NCBI RefSeq assembly: GCF_905475345.1
Contig: NC_066604.1
Location: 885,001 to 949,000, forward strand
Origin: Vespula vulgaris
Taxonomy: Eukaryota > Arthropoda > Insecta > Hymenoptera > Vespidae
Direction of reading: 5' to 3'
Length of the DNA: 64,000 bases
Positions 1 through 12,163 of the stretch are shown one piece after another (positions within the stretch are counted from its first letter, which is position 1; each line of letters starts with the position of its first letter). The notes beneath the pieces were generated by a model. It worked only from the letters and a program-made list of their open reading frames with translations, searched no databases and had not been told where the DNA came from. Made by a program: the position numbers and the translations under genes.

Positions 1-1004
1 AACCGACAATCGATTGTATCTTTCCCAAAAAAAGGAAACAAAAAAAAAAAGAAACTAGAAAGAAAATATAAATCGAAAGTCAACGACAGCAAGTCGCGTT
101 TGTTGTTTGATGATCTAAGAGATTTCCTTCGACAGGACAAATTTTTCACACGTTCCTTTCGTAATTTCTTGACGGCTAACGAAAAAGAAAAAAGATAGAA
201 ACGAATACAGACACCCACGCACGCACGCACGCAGAGACATTTTTCATCGATACCTTTAAACCTGTTGAAAGAAAAATGTTACGGAGAATAAGAAAAAGAA
301 AAAAATTAAAATAGAAAGGAAAACGAGAGAAGAAGAAAAAGCAAAAATGAAAAGGTTTCTTTTTATTTCGTTTATTTCGATCTTATTGAAAGATACAATG
401 ATGAAGAAATAATGTAGTATATAATAATCGATCATTATGCATACTATAGTCGTTCTCCAAATGAATGTCAAATATAATACGCGTATTTCTGTGTGTACGT
501 GTGTGATTTATGTATGTATGTATGTAAACTTATATGTATATATATATATGAAAAATAATAATTTTAATCGAGAAAAATTAGTACACCTGCATAATTTAAT
601 ATATTGATATATCTACATAATTGATATAGCTACATATATAGAAATGAACGTGACAATGGGAAAGAAGAAAATTATTAATAAGTTTCAATTTGATAGAAAT
701 ATAGAAAGCAAATTAAAGTAGACGTAAGAAGATTTATACGATGTGATCGATGATAGTTGTAGAGATGATCTATCGTACGCCATGCTCAAATAGATTTTCA
801 TTATTTAAAGAGACGGAGAGAAGGGGAGTGGAACTTGATAATATATATGATAACGTTTCGTTGATCGAAGTAAATATAAACAGTGTAGATAACGTGTATT
901 TACATACATACACATAGAGAAGAGAAACAATCGAACACAAGCAAACAAAGTAGAAGAACGTATATATCTATGTATCTATCTATAAAAGTATGTATATATT
1001 ATAT
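1..1004. other. AT-rich non-coding sequence
   Basis: No supported gene. It holds A-rich tracts near 30-60 and 280-350, a short (CACG)n run near 215-232, a TATG/TA run near 510-550, and otherwise unique AT-rich sequence. The 71-codon minus-strand frame at 256-471 is Phe/Ile-rich and reads the A-rich tract. Confidence 0.7.
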
Positions 1005-1007
1005 ATG

Positions 1008-1038
<31 letters not shown>

Positions 1039-1086
1039 ATATGTATGCTTGTATGTATGTATGTATGTATGTATGTATGTATGTAG
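1005..1086. repeat. (ATGT)n microsatellite
   Basis: Tetranucleotide ATGT/GTAT run with two interruptions (tatatatg and tatgcttg). It ends in ...tgtag exactly where unique sequence starts. The + frame reads it as Met-Tyr-Val-Cys repeats. Confidence 0.9.
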
Positions 1087-1246
1087 GTTTCGATTCACAT
1101 GGCGCGCCATTAAGCACGGTGAGGAGCCCTTACTATCGTCCCGGACCAATCCCCGTCGATTTCAAACCCAGTGAAATCCCTTGGGTACTACGAATCGGTG
1201 GCCATGCGACAAATTAACTTGAATCGTAACATCGGACTCTAGGACC
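1087..1246 (+). other. Unique GC-richer block, weak exon candidate
   Basis: This 160-bp block lies between an ATGT and a GATA/GA microsatellite. It follows an AG (gtatgtag) that lacks a polypyrimidine tract and ends in a donor-like acc|gtaagt. One + frame is open for 43 codons through the block (PYYRPGPIPVDFKPSEIPWV in its middle) and then stops at 1215-1217. The composition is more protein-like than other frames here, but I do not recognise it, and the acceptor is poor. It could be the last coding exon of something, a UTR exon or chance. Confidence 0.15.
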
Positions 1247-1258
1247 GTAAGTGAGAGT

Positions 1259-1301
1259 GAAAGAGAGAGAGATAGATAGATAGATAGATAGAGAGATAGA
1301 T

Positions 1302-1336
<35 letters not shown>

Positions 1337-1337
1337 T
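1259..1337. repeat. (GA)n/(GATA)n compound microsatellite
   Basis: GAGA runs mixed with GATA units. The minus-strand Ser-Leu-Tyr frame across it is a repeat artefact. Confidence 0.9.
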
Positions 1338-2930
1338 TCTGTGTGAAGCAATCCAGTGGGACACTCGGCCCTTCTGAACTTTCCCAACCATCCGGACCAA
1401 TAACCAACGCAGGACGTTTCGAGAGATCTCGTTAAACTAATTAAGCTCGATTGCTCGAACGATTTCGTTCGGAAAACTTGAAATTATATAAATATGTATA
1501 AATATATATATATATATTTATTTATTTATTTTATATATTTTATACATATATATATATGTTTGTGTATATGTGTATATATATTAATTTATATATAAAATTT
1601 AATTTTGTTTATATATAATTTAAGAAATATTTACCATCATTTATTAATGTATTGATATCTTTTATTATTAATAACGTTTAATTGTGTTCATTAATATTTA
1701 TTAATTTTCTTTTTATAGACTTTTTTAAAGAAAAAGAAAAAAGGAAAGAAGGAAAAATTCTGAAAGAGAATTAATTTCTTTTATAATATTTATTAATTTC
1801 TCTTTATAGATATAATTTTCTTCTTTTTTCTCTTTCATCGTTTTTCTTTCAAAATATGAAACTATCAAGAGCCTCAAAAATTGTTTCTTTTTTTTTTTTT
1901 TTAAATTCAATGACAAAAATAATAATTAGTCTCGAGAAAGAAGAAAATTGAATTTTTGAGTCTACTTTCGGTCTAATAGTCTGTATTTTTAAAAATACTT
2001 CGACATTATTTATTGACCAATCTGATGTCACATAAATCGCATAGGATAAAGTTGTTTTTTTGGTTTTTTCACTCTCTTTTTTCTTTCGAGTGAAGGATGC
2101 GGATTAAAAGTATTACGTGATATTCAGAAAAAAAGGAAAACAGAAAAAAAAGAAGAAAGAAAAAGAGGAAAAAAAAAAGAAAAAAATATATATATATATA
2201 TATAGCTAGGGAATTTAACGTGATAATTTCGGTAACAGCGTAAACCGGAAAATTTCTAATCGTCGTAACTCGTGAAACAAACGTTTCCTACTTCACGCGT
2301 TGTTTAGAAAACGTCTAATTGTTTAGAAAATGTCTCTGGAACTTATTCCCAAAGTTTCTACTGATCATACAGTTTTACATCGTGTAGATATGTGTGTGTG
2401 TGTGTGTATACAGTGTCTCTAACGAAGAGTGTCCATCAAGAGATCACTAAATCTAATGATTTTTAAAATTTCGTATTTCAAAAAACATCGAAACAGATGA
2501 TGAATTTTGTCAAGATTCTTTTCAATCGAAAATTTCAAATATCAGCAATTTTATTTAAATAAATTTACTGACTCAAAATTTATCGAAAAAAAGAAAACAA
2601 CCTTAGATTTTCTAATAATCTATAATGATGAATAATTTTCATTGAGACATACTCCGTTTGTATGTGTGTGTATATGTGTGATAAATTATTTGACTTTTTT
2701 TTCGATCATCGTCAAAGTTTCGTATTTTTTGATAGATTTAGATACTTTAACGCGTTCGTTTATTCGTGACAAAAAAAAAAGAAAAAAGAAAAAAGAGAAG
2801 AAGGAAAAATTCTGAAAGAAAAATCGTTGGCCCTGATTTGGAAAGTTAAAGACGTCGATAGATAATTCATTCGAAAATCTTTCCTTTACTACTCAAAGCT
2901 ACTCATCTCTTTCTCGTATCGAGCGGTGTG
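1338..2930. other. Unique flank, then AT-rich non-coding sequence
   Basis: Positions 1338-1480 are unique and relatively GC-rich. From 1480 the sequence is AT-rich with TA runs (1500-1600, 2186-2205), A- and T-tracts, and TG runs near 2392-2408 and 2660-2680. No supported gene. Confidence 0.65.
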
Positions 2931-3235
2931 CCACTCACCGTGGCAGGTTAATCAATTATTTATCGTCACGATTAGTTCGTCCGACGAATAAGGGGAGAAC
3001 GTTCACTGGCGTTAACCTGTTGCTTCGGTTGACGGATTTATTACCTACCGTCGATGAATATTTCAATGTGGATGTCTACCTTACTCGACATTAAGCTCCG
3101 TAAGAGGTTGGTACAAGGACAACAATGATCGTGAGCCGAATTTTCGTAATATTGTATTTTACCAATCATTACTTTCATTTACAATCGTAAATCTCCAAAC
3201 AACGCAGTCGACTCAGCCCCGGTATTTCCATTATT
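2931..3235. other. Unique GC-richer block
   Basis: About 300 bp free of microsatellites with balanced composition, flanked by A-rich tracts. All frames are short. It could be conserved regulatory DNA, but nothing in the sequence assigns a function. Confidence 0.4.
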
Positions 3236-3584
3236 AAAAAAGAAAAAAAAAAAGAAAAATTTATACAACCTTATCGTATCTTAAAAAAAAAAAAAAAAGA
3301 GAGAGAAAAAAATTTGAGATACCGAAAAACATAAAGTTGTAATCCTTGTAAAAAGGAAGAAATAAACAAAAAAAAAAAGAATAAAATTCTGAAAGCCTCA
3401 ACCTTCTCTCTCGAAGTATTAACAACGCGAAGGTTTAACAAACGAAAAGTATGTAACAACTTCTTGATAAAAAAAAAAAAAAGAGAGAGAAAAAGGAAAA
3501 TATTCTTAATTCGGAAAAGTTTTTATTGGACGAAGTTTACTTTGATACAATTTTAACGGAACTTAGACCGTCACTAAAAAGTTG
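3236..3584. other. A-rich low-complexity sequence
   Basis: Poly-A and GA-rich stretches at 3236-3300 and 3465-3500. The 62-codon minus frame is a reading of these tracts. Confidence 0.7.
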
Positions 3585-4060
3585 TTAGAATTGGCTAACC
3601 GCAGCATTAAATGCAGACGTTGCACAGATCGTCCTACGAAACTACTTGTGCATTTTCTCTTGAATACAACCACCTAGAGGCATTTCAACGAACCAACCAC
3701 CTCAGATGTTGCAAGTATTCTCACTAAAAGTGTTTCTTGGTCGTCCATTGGGGTCTCGTAAACGAAGCTTTTTATATAAAAACCTTTCATCCCCGTTTCC
3801 ACCCTCATCGACCCTTCTAGTTTGCCTTTAAAAGAAGTAATCAAGTGACGTTAAAGTCTCGTACTAATCCAAGACTACTTTAGTGAACATGGTTTCATCA
3901 AATTCGAAAGTTACTCTATTCTGAATCTACCCTTCATCCCTTCATCCCTTATCTTTTCACCATCCAAACTCACATTTCACATGTTAGTTAAGTTTAAGAC
4001 CCTGTAAATCATCAACAACAAAAAGGACGAATTAAATCGATTCACCGGGGTACGTCTGTT
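3585..4060. other. Unique GC-richer block
   Basis: About 475 bp of unique, balanced sequence with short C-rich words (ccaccctcatc, cccttcatccc). No frame is open across it. Confidence 0.4.
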
Positions 4061-5752
4061 TTTCATTTGAAATTTAATTTTTTCAAATCGAATCCAATCA
4101 TCGGCAAATCGAATTTATTTACGTTTCTTTTCATTCCTCTACAATCCATTTAATTTTCTATCGTTATTCAACATCGTCGTCCCAAATAATTTTTTCGATA
4201 CGTAATTTTCCAAAATTTTTATTATATACGCTGTTATCTCTGAGATAGTTTATTCTAATAATTATGATAATAATCAATAGTTTCATTCATTCGTTTTCTT
4301 TTTTTTTTTTTTAATTTAAATTGTTATATTTAATTTGTTGTTTTATTAAATTTTGGAAATTTTGTTTCAATTTTTATTAAATAAATCCAAACTTTTTTAT
4401 ATTAAATTTATATTATCCTTCCAATAAAATGTAATGATTTAGCGAATACTTATAAACAAAATAACTTTAAGAAATAAATTTTGTAAGATATTGTTAATTT
4501 TATAAAAAATATTTTTACTTTTAATTTAGATTCAAATTTTTGTTCTAAGACGATTTATATTTCATCCACTCTTTCATTTCAGTTTGCAATTTCAAAACTA
4601 TTAATTTTGTTATCTTTGTATGATCAATATGCTATACCCTTTTAATTACTTTCAATGGATAAAATGCAACTATTATTCTAATCTGATAAGACATGTTTTT
4701 GATAAACAAGTAAATATATATTTATTTTTAAAAATATTTATCGAATTCTTTAAAAGTAATAATTTTAATCTGAAAATTTGTTTTAAAAATTTCAATTTAA
4801 TAAACTTACTAATTTGATCATTATAACTTTTATCCTATAATAAAATAAATTTTTGTATATAAATAAAATTTCTTTATTTTTAAAATTACAATTTATTGTT
4901 TTCATTATTTTTTTTAGATTATAACACTTAACAAAAAGAATTCAAATATTATGAATATTTATAATTTTATAAAAAGAACTAGTTTAAATATTTTTAATTC
5001 ATCCCAAAAATATTTAATTTTTTGGAATAAAAGGCAACGAAAAAATATTAAAAAAGAAAGAAAGAAAACAACGTATTAAAAATTAAAACATTTCAAATCA
5101 CGATATATCGAAATTATCCATTGAAGAAGGATCGATTTAGTTGATATCAACGAGATTTTATATTTTGTTCGAACCGCGAAACGTATTTTGCGTATTTAGT
5201 GAAAATTACACTTTTTCGTAAATTATAAGAATTCGAGACGAGTTAAACGAGTCGTTTTAGGGACAACTGATTTAATAATAAAGAAAATTATAATTTGCTC
5301 GATTTAACTCGTACTGTTAACTGCTCAAAACTCATTCATGCGATTATTACATGAATATGTATATGAAATTATCACAAGCTGTTACAGAAGAGAATGCATT
5401 GAGTTGCGTATACATTATTAAGCACTACGTACATACAACTTTCATACTATACTCAGTTAGTTAGTATTATATTTATACATTTATGAATCATAAATTTAAC
5501 GAATTCGCAGTATACTACTTTACATAAGTATCACATATATTTTATGCAAGTCTTTCTATTAAACAGAATCAAATTTCTAATTTCACATTAATAAGATAAA
5601 TTTATAATTCGATTTTATTTTTATTGAAGATGCTTAAGAAAACGATTTTATAAAAAAAAAAAAGAAAAGAAATGAAATGATTTGCAGAATGAATGGAATT
5701 TGTTTTACGAATTTAAAAAAAAATGTGAAACGAGCGATTAATTCGATTTCTT
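4061..5752. other. AT-rich non-coding sequence
   Basis: Long AT-rich stretch with many short poly-A and poly-T tracts and no microsatellite of note. The 65-codon + frame at 4620-4817 is Asn/Phe/Ile/Lys-rich, as expected of random AT-rich DNA. Confidence 0.7.
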
Positions 5753-6240
5753 TCAACCATTTTCTTTCTTTTTATTTTTATTTTTTATTTTTAGTCGAAA
5801 TCGTCGATTCGTACGCACATACGTATTAGGATTTTGGCATCGTCTCAGATAACCGTGGCAAGGAAGTGAAAGTCGAGAAATGGGGTGAGTTGGTGATTGG
5901 GGGTTGGAGCTTGGGGGTTGGGGGTTGGGAGGGTGGATTGTGAGCAGGAGGTTAGGGGTGGACGTTATCAACGGCTAACGAGTTTCCATTGTCCTCGAGA
6001 AGGCATCATAACAATAGGAAAAGGCTCGTATTATTTCTAGAAGTCGAATCAAGAAAAGTTTCAGCGCTTAAGTTTGTTGAACATTGCGCAACCATCTTCC
6101 ACTTCCTCGTTCTATTTCTATATTTTCTTCTTCTTTTTCTTCTTCTTCTTCTTTCTCTTTTTCTTCTTCCTTTTGTATTCTCGGAAGACCATCGAAATCT
6201 CAATTTTTCGTCGTTGCGGTTAAAAGAGGATCGAAGAGAT
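5753..6240. other. Mixed block with a G-rich tract and a CTT-rich tract
   Basis: Unique sequence carrying a G-rich stretch at 5880-5960 (listed separately) and a (CTT)-rich pyrimidine tract at 6115-6180. The end of the block (about 6203-6240) resembles part of the 206-bp unit that follows. Confidence 0.5.
5913..5933 (+). other. G-quadruplex-type motif
   Basis: Four G-runs of 5, 5, 3 and 3 are separated by TT, TT and A. This matches the usual G3+N1-7 pattern. Further G-runs lie just upstream. Confidence 0.6.
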
Positions 6241-7050
6241 TCGTTCTACGATTTTTTCATTTTTATGGTGATCGTATAAATCTGATAAAATCCTGCGATT
6301 TTTCGTCATTGTGGTTAGAAGAATAGAAAAAGAAAAGAATGGAATAGAAAAATTAGGGATTGCGATAGTTAATTCAAAAGAGACAAACGAACTAACCGCA
6401 AGATGTCTAACCTGAACTAAGCTTCTGCAAAGTTAGCTCGAGAGAATCGTTCTACGATTTTTTTTGTTTTTATGGTGATCGTATAAATCTGATAAAATCC
6501 TGCGATTTTTCGTCATTGTGGTTAGAAGAATAGGAAAAGAAAAGAATGGAATAGAAAAATTAGGGATTGCGATAGTTAATTCAAAAGAGACAAACGAACT
6601 AACCGCAAGATGTCTAACCTGAACTAAGCTTCTGCAAAGTTAGCTCGAGAGAATCGTTCTACGATTTTTTTCGTTTTTATGGTGATCGTATAAATCTGAT
6701 AAAATCCTGCGATTTTTCGTCATTGTGGTTAGAAGAATAGAAAAAGAAAAGAATGGAATAGAAAAATTAGGGATTGCGGTAGTTAATCCAAAAAAAAAAA
6801 GATAAACGAACTAACCGCAAAGTATTTAATCTGAATTAAGTTCTTGCAAAGTAACGTAGAAGAGAATCTAAGATATCTAATCTAAACAAAATTGCTACAG
6901 AATTAGAAATAAAACATAATTAGAAGTAAAATATAATAGAAGTAAAAGAGAATCGTTCTTTGGTTTTTTTCGTGTTTATGGTGATCGAAGTATTGTGATT
7001 TTACCAGATTTTTTTTCTGCTTTATGGTTGATCGTAAAATCGATTGATAA
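6241..7050. repeat. Young tandem repeat, about 206-bp unit
   Basis: Three near-identical copies start at tcgttctacg at 6241, 6447 and 6654, giving periods of 206 and 207 bp. A fourth, strongly diverged partial copy starts near 6953. Shared words include atggtgatcgtataaatctg, tcctgcgatttttcgtcatt and ctaaccgcaagatgtctaac. Copies 1-3 differ at only a few positions, so the expansion is recent or homogenised. No coding potential. Confidence 0.9.
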
Positions 7051-7430
7051 AAAAAAAATAATATACATACATACATACATATACACACGCATATATATAT
7101 ACCTATTCAAACATTATTCCTAGTATCTAGTTTCCATTTATACATACGTACATAGTTTTCTAATTTCAAGACAAAATAGAAAAATACACAAGATAAAGAA
7201 AGAAGAAGAAAAAAAGACAAAGAAACAAAGAATACAAAAATTATTTTTTCCTTAGAAAATTTGGTTCCTAAGAAAAATCTTTCCTATACTATCCGCAGGA
7301 TCTATGGTATGAGAGGCTTATCTTTGGAGTTTCGTCGAAGTATAGTAGCAGCTTTCTTTCCAACCTCTCCCTCTCCCCTCCATTCGAATTCCCCCTTTTC
7401 TCATCCTCTCTTTTTATCCCTCGTATCTAT

Positions 7431-7480
<50 letters not shown>
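7051..7480. other. Spacer with unique block and CT-rich tract
   Basis: A CATA run (7065-7100) and A-rich sequence precede a unique block (7255-7350). A CT microsatellite follows at about 7430-7480. The 97-codon + frame here begins at a TTG and reads the CT tract as Ser-Leu repeats. Confidence 0.65.
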
Positions 7481-7481
<1 letters not shown>

Positions 7482-7735
7482 ACCGAGCTCTACTCGATCG
7501 TTATCTAAACGATCTCTTGGTACGCTCGAGCTAGCATGGTCGAAGCGAAGATAACGCAGCATCTGCCAGGATCACCTACGTCCAAGAGGATCCAAGTGGA
7601 AAACGACCGTCTGGAAAGCTTGCTCCCTTATTCTGGAGTCCTCTTACTTTCCTTGAAACGACTTCGAATTAACTCTTTTCATTGTTACGTTATTAGACCG
7701 CAGGAGAAGGATAGAAAATGAGAGAGTACGATAAT
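7481..7735 (+). other. Unique GC-richer block with a 61-codon ORF
   Basis: About 250 bp of balanced unique sequence follow the CT tract. A + frame from ATG at 7536 (context gctagcatgg) runs 61 codons to a stop at 7719-7721. The peptide has mixed composition (starting MVEAKITQHLPGSPTSKRIQ), unlike the repeat frames around it. I recognise no family, and no splice or promoter signal supports it. It is most likely chance in a GC-richer patch, and is listed because it is one of very few non-repeat ORFs. Confidence 0.12.
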
Positions 7736-7924
7736 GGGATATATCTCTCTATCACTCTCTCTATCTCTCTTGTGCATTCGTGCATAGAAAAAATTGTTGA
7801 ACTGTTAATCAAAATAAAAGAGTTCTAAAAATATTTTTCTCTGATTAAATACATAAATAATTTTTATCTCATTTTTCGTATTTAGATAAGTTATCTATAT
7901 ATTGTCCTTTGAGAATATCTGATG

Positions 7925-9800
7925 GAATTTCTTTAAATCTCTTTGGCTTTCGTACGTTTTTGTATTTTCTTCTTATTTTGTTTTGTTTTGTTTTGTTTTT
8001 TTTTTTGTATTTTTTCTTTCTTCATCTTTCTTTTTCTTTTTTATCTAATGTATCATAATTTTTCGAATTATGGATTCAAGATTTATTCTAATTTCTTTTT
8101 TCTTCTCTTTTCTAGGTTAGTAACTTCAAAGGGGAGATGTGAGGGTTAAAGAAGAAATGAAAGAAGGTAAACTTTATTAGATCGACTCGTTCGATTCTGA
8201 ATTTCTTAGTTTTCCATTATTTTTTCTTTTTTATTTTATCTAATCTATAATTATTCGAATTATCGACAGAGTTCATTTTTCTTTTCGTAGTAAGTAATTT
8301 TAAAGAAGGGAAGTGAGGGTGAAAGAATAATCAAAAATAGAGAAACTTCGTTAGATCGACTCGTTTGATTTTGGAGTTTTCGTTTAATTTTCATTTTTCA
8401 TTTTTTATCTATTCTTAACACATAACTATTCGAATTATCGACGAAGGATTTATTTCTTTCTTTTGAAGCGAGTAATTTTAAAGAAGGGATACGAGGGTGA
8501 AAGAATAATTAAAAATAGAAAAACTTCGTTAGATCGACTCGTTTGATATTTTTTTTTTCTTTTAATTTTGATTTTTTATTTTTGATGAATTTTTTCACAT
8601 CGAACGATATCATAGAGTTATTCGAGTTATCGATAAAGGGTGATTTCTTTTGAAAGTGAGAGATGTAAGGGCGAGAAAAATAAGAAAGAGAAACAAAAAG
8701 GAAAATTTTCTTTAGATCAACCCGTACGTCCTTTCGTTCTTTTATTTCTCTTTAAAAAAAATTTTTTCTTTTTCCTTTCTTTCTTTCTTCCTTTTTTCTA
8801 TCGAGAGTAAGTAAGTAATTTCAAAGGGGATATGTGAGGGCAAAGAAAAGAAAGAAGAAGTGGAAAAATTTCTTTAAATCGACCCGTATGTCTTTTCATT
8901 TTTCCTCTTTCTCTTTTTTTTTTTCTATTTTTCTTTTGATTTCTTTTTCTTTTTTTTTTTTTTACCATCGATCGAGCGTAAGTAAGTAATTTCAAAGGAG
9001 AGACGTGAGGGTAAAGGAATAAATAAACAAAAAAAAAGAAAAAGAAAAAAAGAAGAAATAAACAAGAAAAATTTCTCTTTATAGTCGTACTTTTTTTAAT
9101 TTTTATATTTTTCTTAAAAATTCTCTTTTGTTTTTTAATTAGCTTCCCTTCTTCCTTTTTCTTTCATCGATAATATCGCAGTTATCCAATTGTCGACAAA
9201 AAGTTTATTTGCTTTAAAAAAAATGTATAATTTCAAATGGGAGTGAAAATAAGAAATGAAAAGGAGAAAAAAAGATTTCTTTGAATCGACTCGTAATTAT
9301 TGATTTTTAATTGTTATTTATTTATTAATTACGAATTCTTAATTGTTATTAATTTTCCTTAAAATATATCTCTTTAATTTGTTTATTAATCTTTTCTTTT
9401 TTCTCCCATCGAGTACATCGTAGTTATCAAATTATCGATAAAAAGTTGATTTCTTTAATAAAGATATGTAATTTCGAAAAGTATGTAGGAGGATGAAAAT
9501 ACGGAAGAAAAAAATACAAAAAAGAAAAAAAGAAAAGAAAAGAAAAGATTTCTTTGAATCGACTCCGTAATTATTAATTTTTAATTTCCATTAAAAAACT
9601 TTTTCATTTTTCTCTCAAATCTTTTTTTTCTCTTTTTTATTTATTTATTTATTTATCAATCTTTTTGTTTCCTTCTTCTTCTCCTTCCATCGAGCATATC
9701 GTAGTTATCCAATTATCGATGAAACCTTGATTTCCTTTAAGAGTAAGTAATTTCAAAAGGGAGATACGAGGGTTTCGAAAAAAAAGAAAAAGAAATAGAG
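7925..9800. repeat. Decayed tandem array, about 150-280 bp unit, 9 units
   Basis: A shared block, gtaagtaatttcaaagggga followed by gatgtgagggt and, further on, atttctttagatcgactcgt, recurs on the + strand. Its start falls at about 8116, 8290, 8470, 8655, 8807, 8978, 9224, 9465 and 9742. The rest of each unit is a T-rich tract ending in a word like attattcgaattatcgacaa. Units are diverged and vary in length through poly-A and poly-T changes. The array reads as ordinary AT-rich filler until it is aligned to itself. Confidence 0.85.
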
Positions 9801-10060
9801 AAAATGGTCAGAGGTAGAAGAAGCCTTCTAAACAAACTATTACTTCTCGGACGTACCCAGTTGTTTTAAACTTAAGAAATCAATAGTCAGCTCCTCCCAG
9901 TCGTTTCATTTTCATTTCTTTGGAGTAACTTCAAGCTCGATCGAGGGACGCGGAAAAGAATCTCGAAGAAATTGCCGAGGCACTTGTAAGTTTTCTCATA
10001 CAAAAGAAAAGAGGGAAAAAAGGGGGGAGAGAGGGAGAGAGAGAGAGAGAGAGAGAGAAT
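9801..10060. other. Unique block and GA microsatellite
   Basis: Unique sequence from 9805 to 9990, then an A/G-rich tract with (GA)n at about 10025-10058. Confidence 0.6.
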
Positions 10061-11066
10061 GTACCTGCTGTTGTTGGCTACATTGAAGAAAAAAAGGAAA
10101 AAGGAAAAGAAAATTGTGATTTAATTAATGATACAAAAATCATATAATGATCGAAGTTTTAATAATTATTTAAACGATATTGTATAAATTTCAATAAATT
10201 AAGAGAAATTTGCTATATGAAAATGAAATAATTTTATAATGTCGAATTTAATGTATGAATTTTATGCTCGGAAGAATTGTCGTCTATATTGTATATCTAT
10301 ATATATATTAAATAAATATTAATTAATTATATATTATATATCTATATATATATATATATTGAGTAAAAATTATTAATCATTCAATTTTAATTAATTAATA
10401 TAATTTATATATATATATATATATATAATCAATTTTAATTAATTATTATGATTAATATATATATGTATTACGAATAATATATTTCTTTTTTTATGATTAT
10501 TATAAACCGATTATATTATATTAACCTGATAAATTGGAAAATAATTTAATGCAGTGTTAAAAAAAAAGAGATGTTAGAGAATTTAATCGCTTATAGTTCT
10601 CAACGAGAGTGATGAAAAGAAAATATATATATATTTAATTGATATATAAGTTATAAAATTGATCTTGAACTATCGAAAAGACTTACTTGCAATATCGGAC
10701 GATCGTAATTAATAAAAATTGATTCGATTGATATATCGAAATTATTACTCTTAATATTTCTGTTGATTAGACATCTTCTTCTCTTTTCTTTTTTTTTTTT
10801 TTTTTTTTTTTCTTAACATTGTCTATAGGTATAAATTTGATACTCGTTGCAAAATAATCTTTCAGTGACGTACTATTGTTTCATAAGTAAGCCATTTTAG
10901 CCATTATAATATATTTTACGTGTAATATTTATTTATTTATTTATTTACTTATTTAATTATTATTTATTTTCTTTCTAATATTTTCAATGTCCATTTCTTA
11001 AACAATATCAAAATATATTATTAGAATCTTCTTGGTACTACAAAATAATTAATAACAATAATAATG

Positions 11067-11122
<56 letters not shown>

Positions 11123-11310
11123 TTTTAATTCGATTCACGAGCTCTAATTAAATAAAATAAAAATTCGTTCAATCCATTCTATCACGCAAATGTATATTTA
11201 TAAATAAAAACATCGATCTTGTGAATCATAAATCTACGTTCGTCGAATACATCTATCTAAAAATAGAATTAGAAATAATTAATTAATTGTCCGTTAACGT
11301 ACGATCTCAA
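10061..11310. other. AT-rich sequence with TA, poly-T and AAT tracts
   Basis: TA runs at 10300-10480 sit in a roughly 60-bp duplicated context (tcaattttaattaatta occurs twice). A poly-T of about 28 lies at 10783-10811, and (AAT)n at 11050-11122. No gene. Confidence 0.7.
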
Positions 11311-11387
11311 CAATAATTGCAAGAGACAATAACGAGCTATCTGGAAATGAAAATGTCGAATAGAGTGATATACACCTCTTATCTATT

Positions 11388-11418
<31 letters not shown>

Positions 11419-11939
11419 ACATGCATACATGAATATACACAGTCACATACACATTGTATGTACAAACGTGTTTCTATATACAGTATATATAATATACGTA
11501 GTATCTATGGTGCTATGGTGTCTCTACGTTTCGCAATGATATGCAGGAAAAGGAATGCCATTCGATTCCGCCTACGCCATTTTAACTTCGTACTCGCGAG
11601 CATACACGTACAAACACACGTAAACATACATCTACAGAAAAATAATAACACGTGGTATCTAATAGATAGTATATCTAAGAATTTTCTTAATCGAGTTCGA
11701 GATACATTGTACATATGTGGCATCGAATTTCTTCTTCTCTATACTCCTATAGAACTATATTTTAAATACATACGTACATACGTACATACGTACGTACGTA
11801 CATACATACATAGATACGTATATATATACGTATATATACAGATACACACACATATATATATATAGATACGTGCATATATATGCATAGACACGTATATATC
11901 TACTATGTTACTTTTAAAGAACGCAAAGTGAATTTCCAC
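11311..11939. other. CATA/TACG microsatellites around a unique core
   Basis: A TA/TG run at 11388-11420 and a CATACGTA-type run at 11765-11900 flank a unique core at about 11500-11740. The longest frame over it (11317-11865, +) starts at TTG and is Tyr/Ile/His-rich at both ends. I treat it as non-coding. Confidence 0.6.
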
Positions 11940-12163
11940 TCAACAAGAGAAAGAGAGAAAGAGAGTGAGAGAAAGAGGGTGGGAGTTGAAGTGTGGGTGT
12001 AGGTGTCGATGAGAGGAAAGAGGGGGGGTGAAAGGGAGAGTGGAGAAGGTATCCAGACTCTATCCTTCGAACACGCTCTCGTTGTTCCTCCATTACACTT
12101 ATTTTCCTCTCGTCGACGAGGGGAACCGAGGCGCGAAGTGTTCCTTTCGACGCTGTTTGCACG
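11940..12163. other. GA-rich tract and palindrome block
   Basis: GA/GGT-rich purine sequence at 11945-12050, then a unique block. A near-perfect 22-bp palindrome lies at 12104-12125, with core CTCGTCGACGAG and one wobble pair. Confidence 0.6.

Noticed and set aside
7261..7554. 97-codon + frame
   Set aside because: TTG start and a Ser-Leu run over the CT tract.
8104..8125. cttttctag|gttagt as a second ratchet point
   Set aside because: The donor half is gttagt, not gtaagt or gtgagt, and the upstream tract is shared by the decayed array; kept only as a note under that array.
10783..10811. Long poly-T, and many poly-A tracts, as possible retrocopy tails
   Set aside because: No gene-like or SINE-like body and no target-site duplication next to them.
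11317..11865. 182-codon + frame, one of the two longest with any unique sequence
   Set aside because: It starts at TTG, both ends read TA/CATA microsatellites, the middle has no recognisable domain, and there is no splice or start support.
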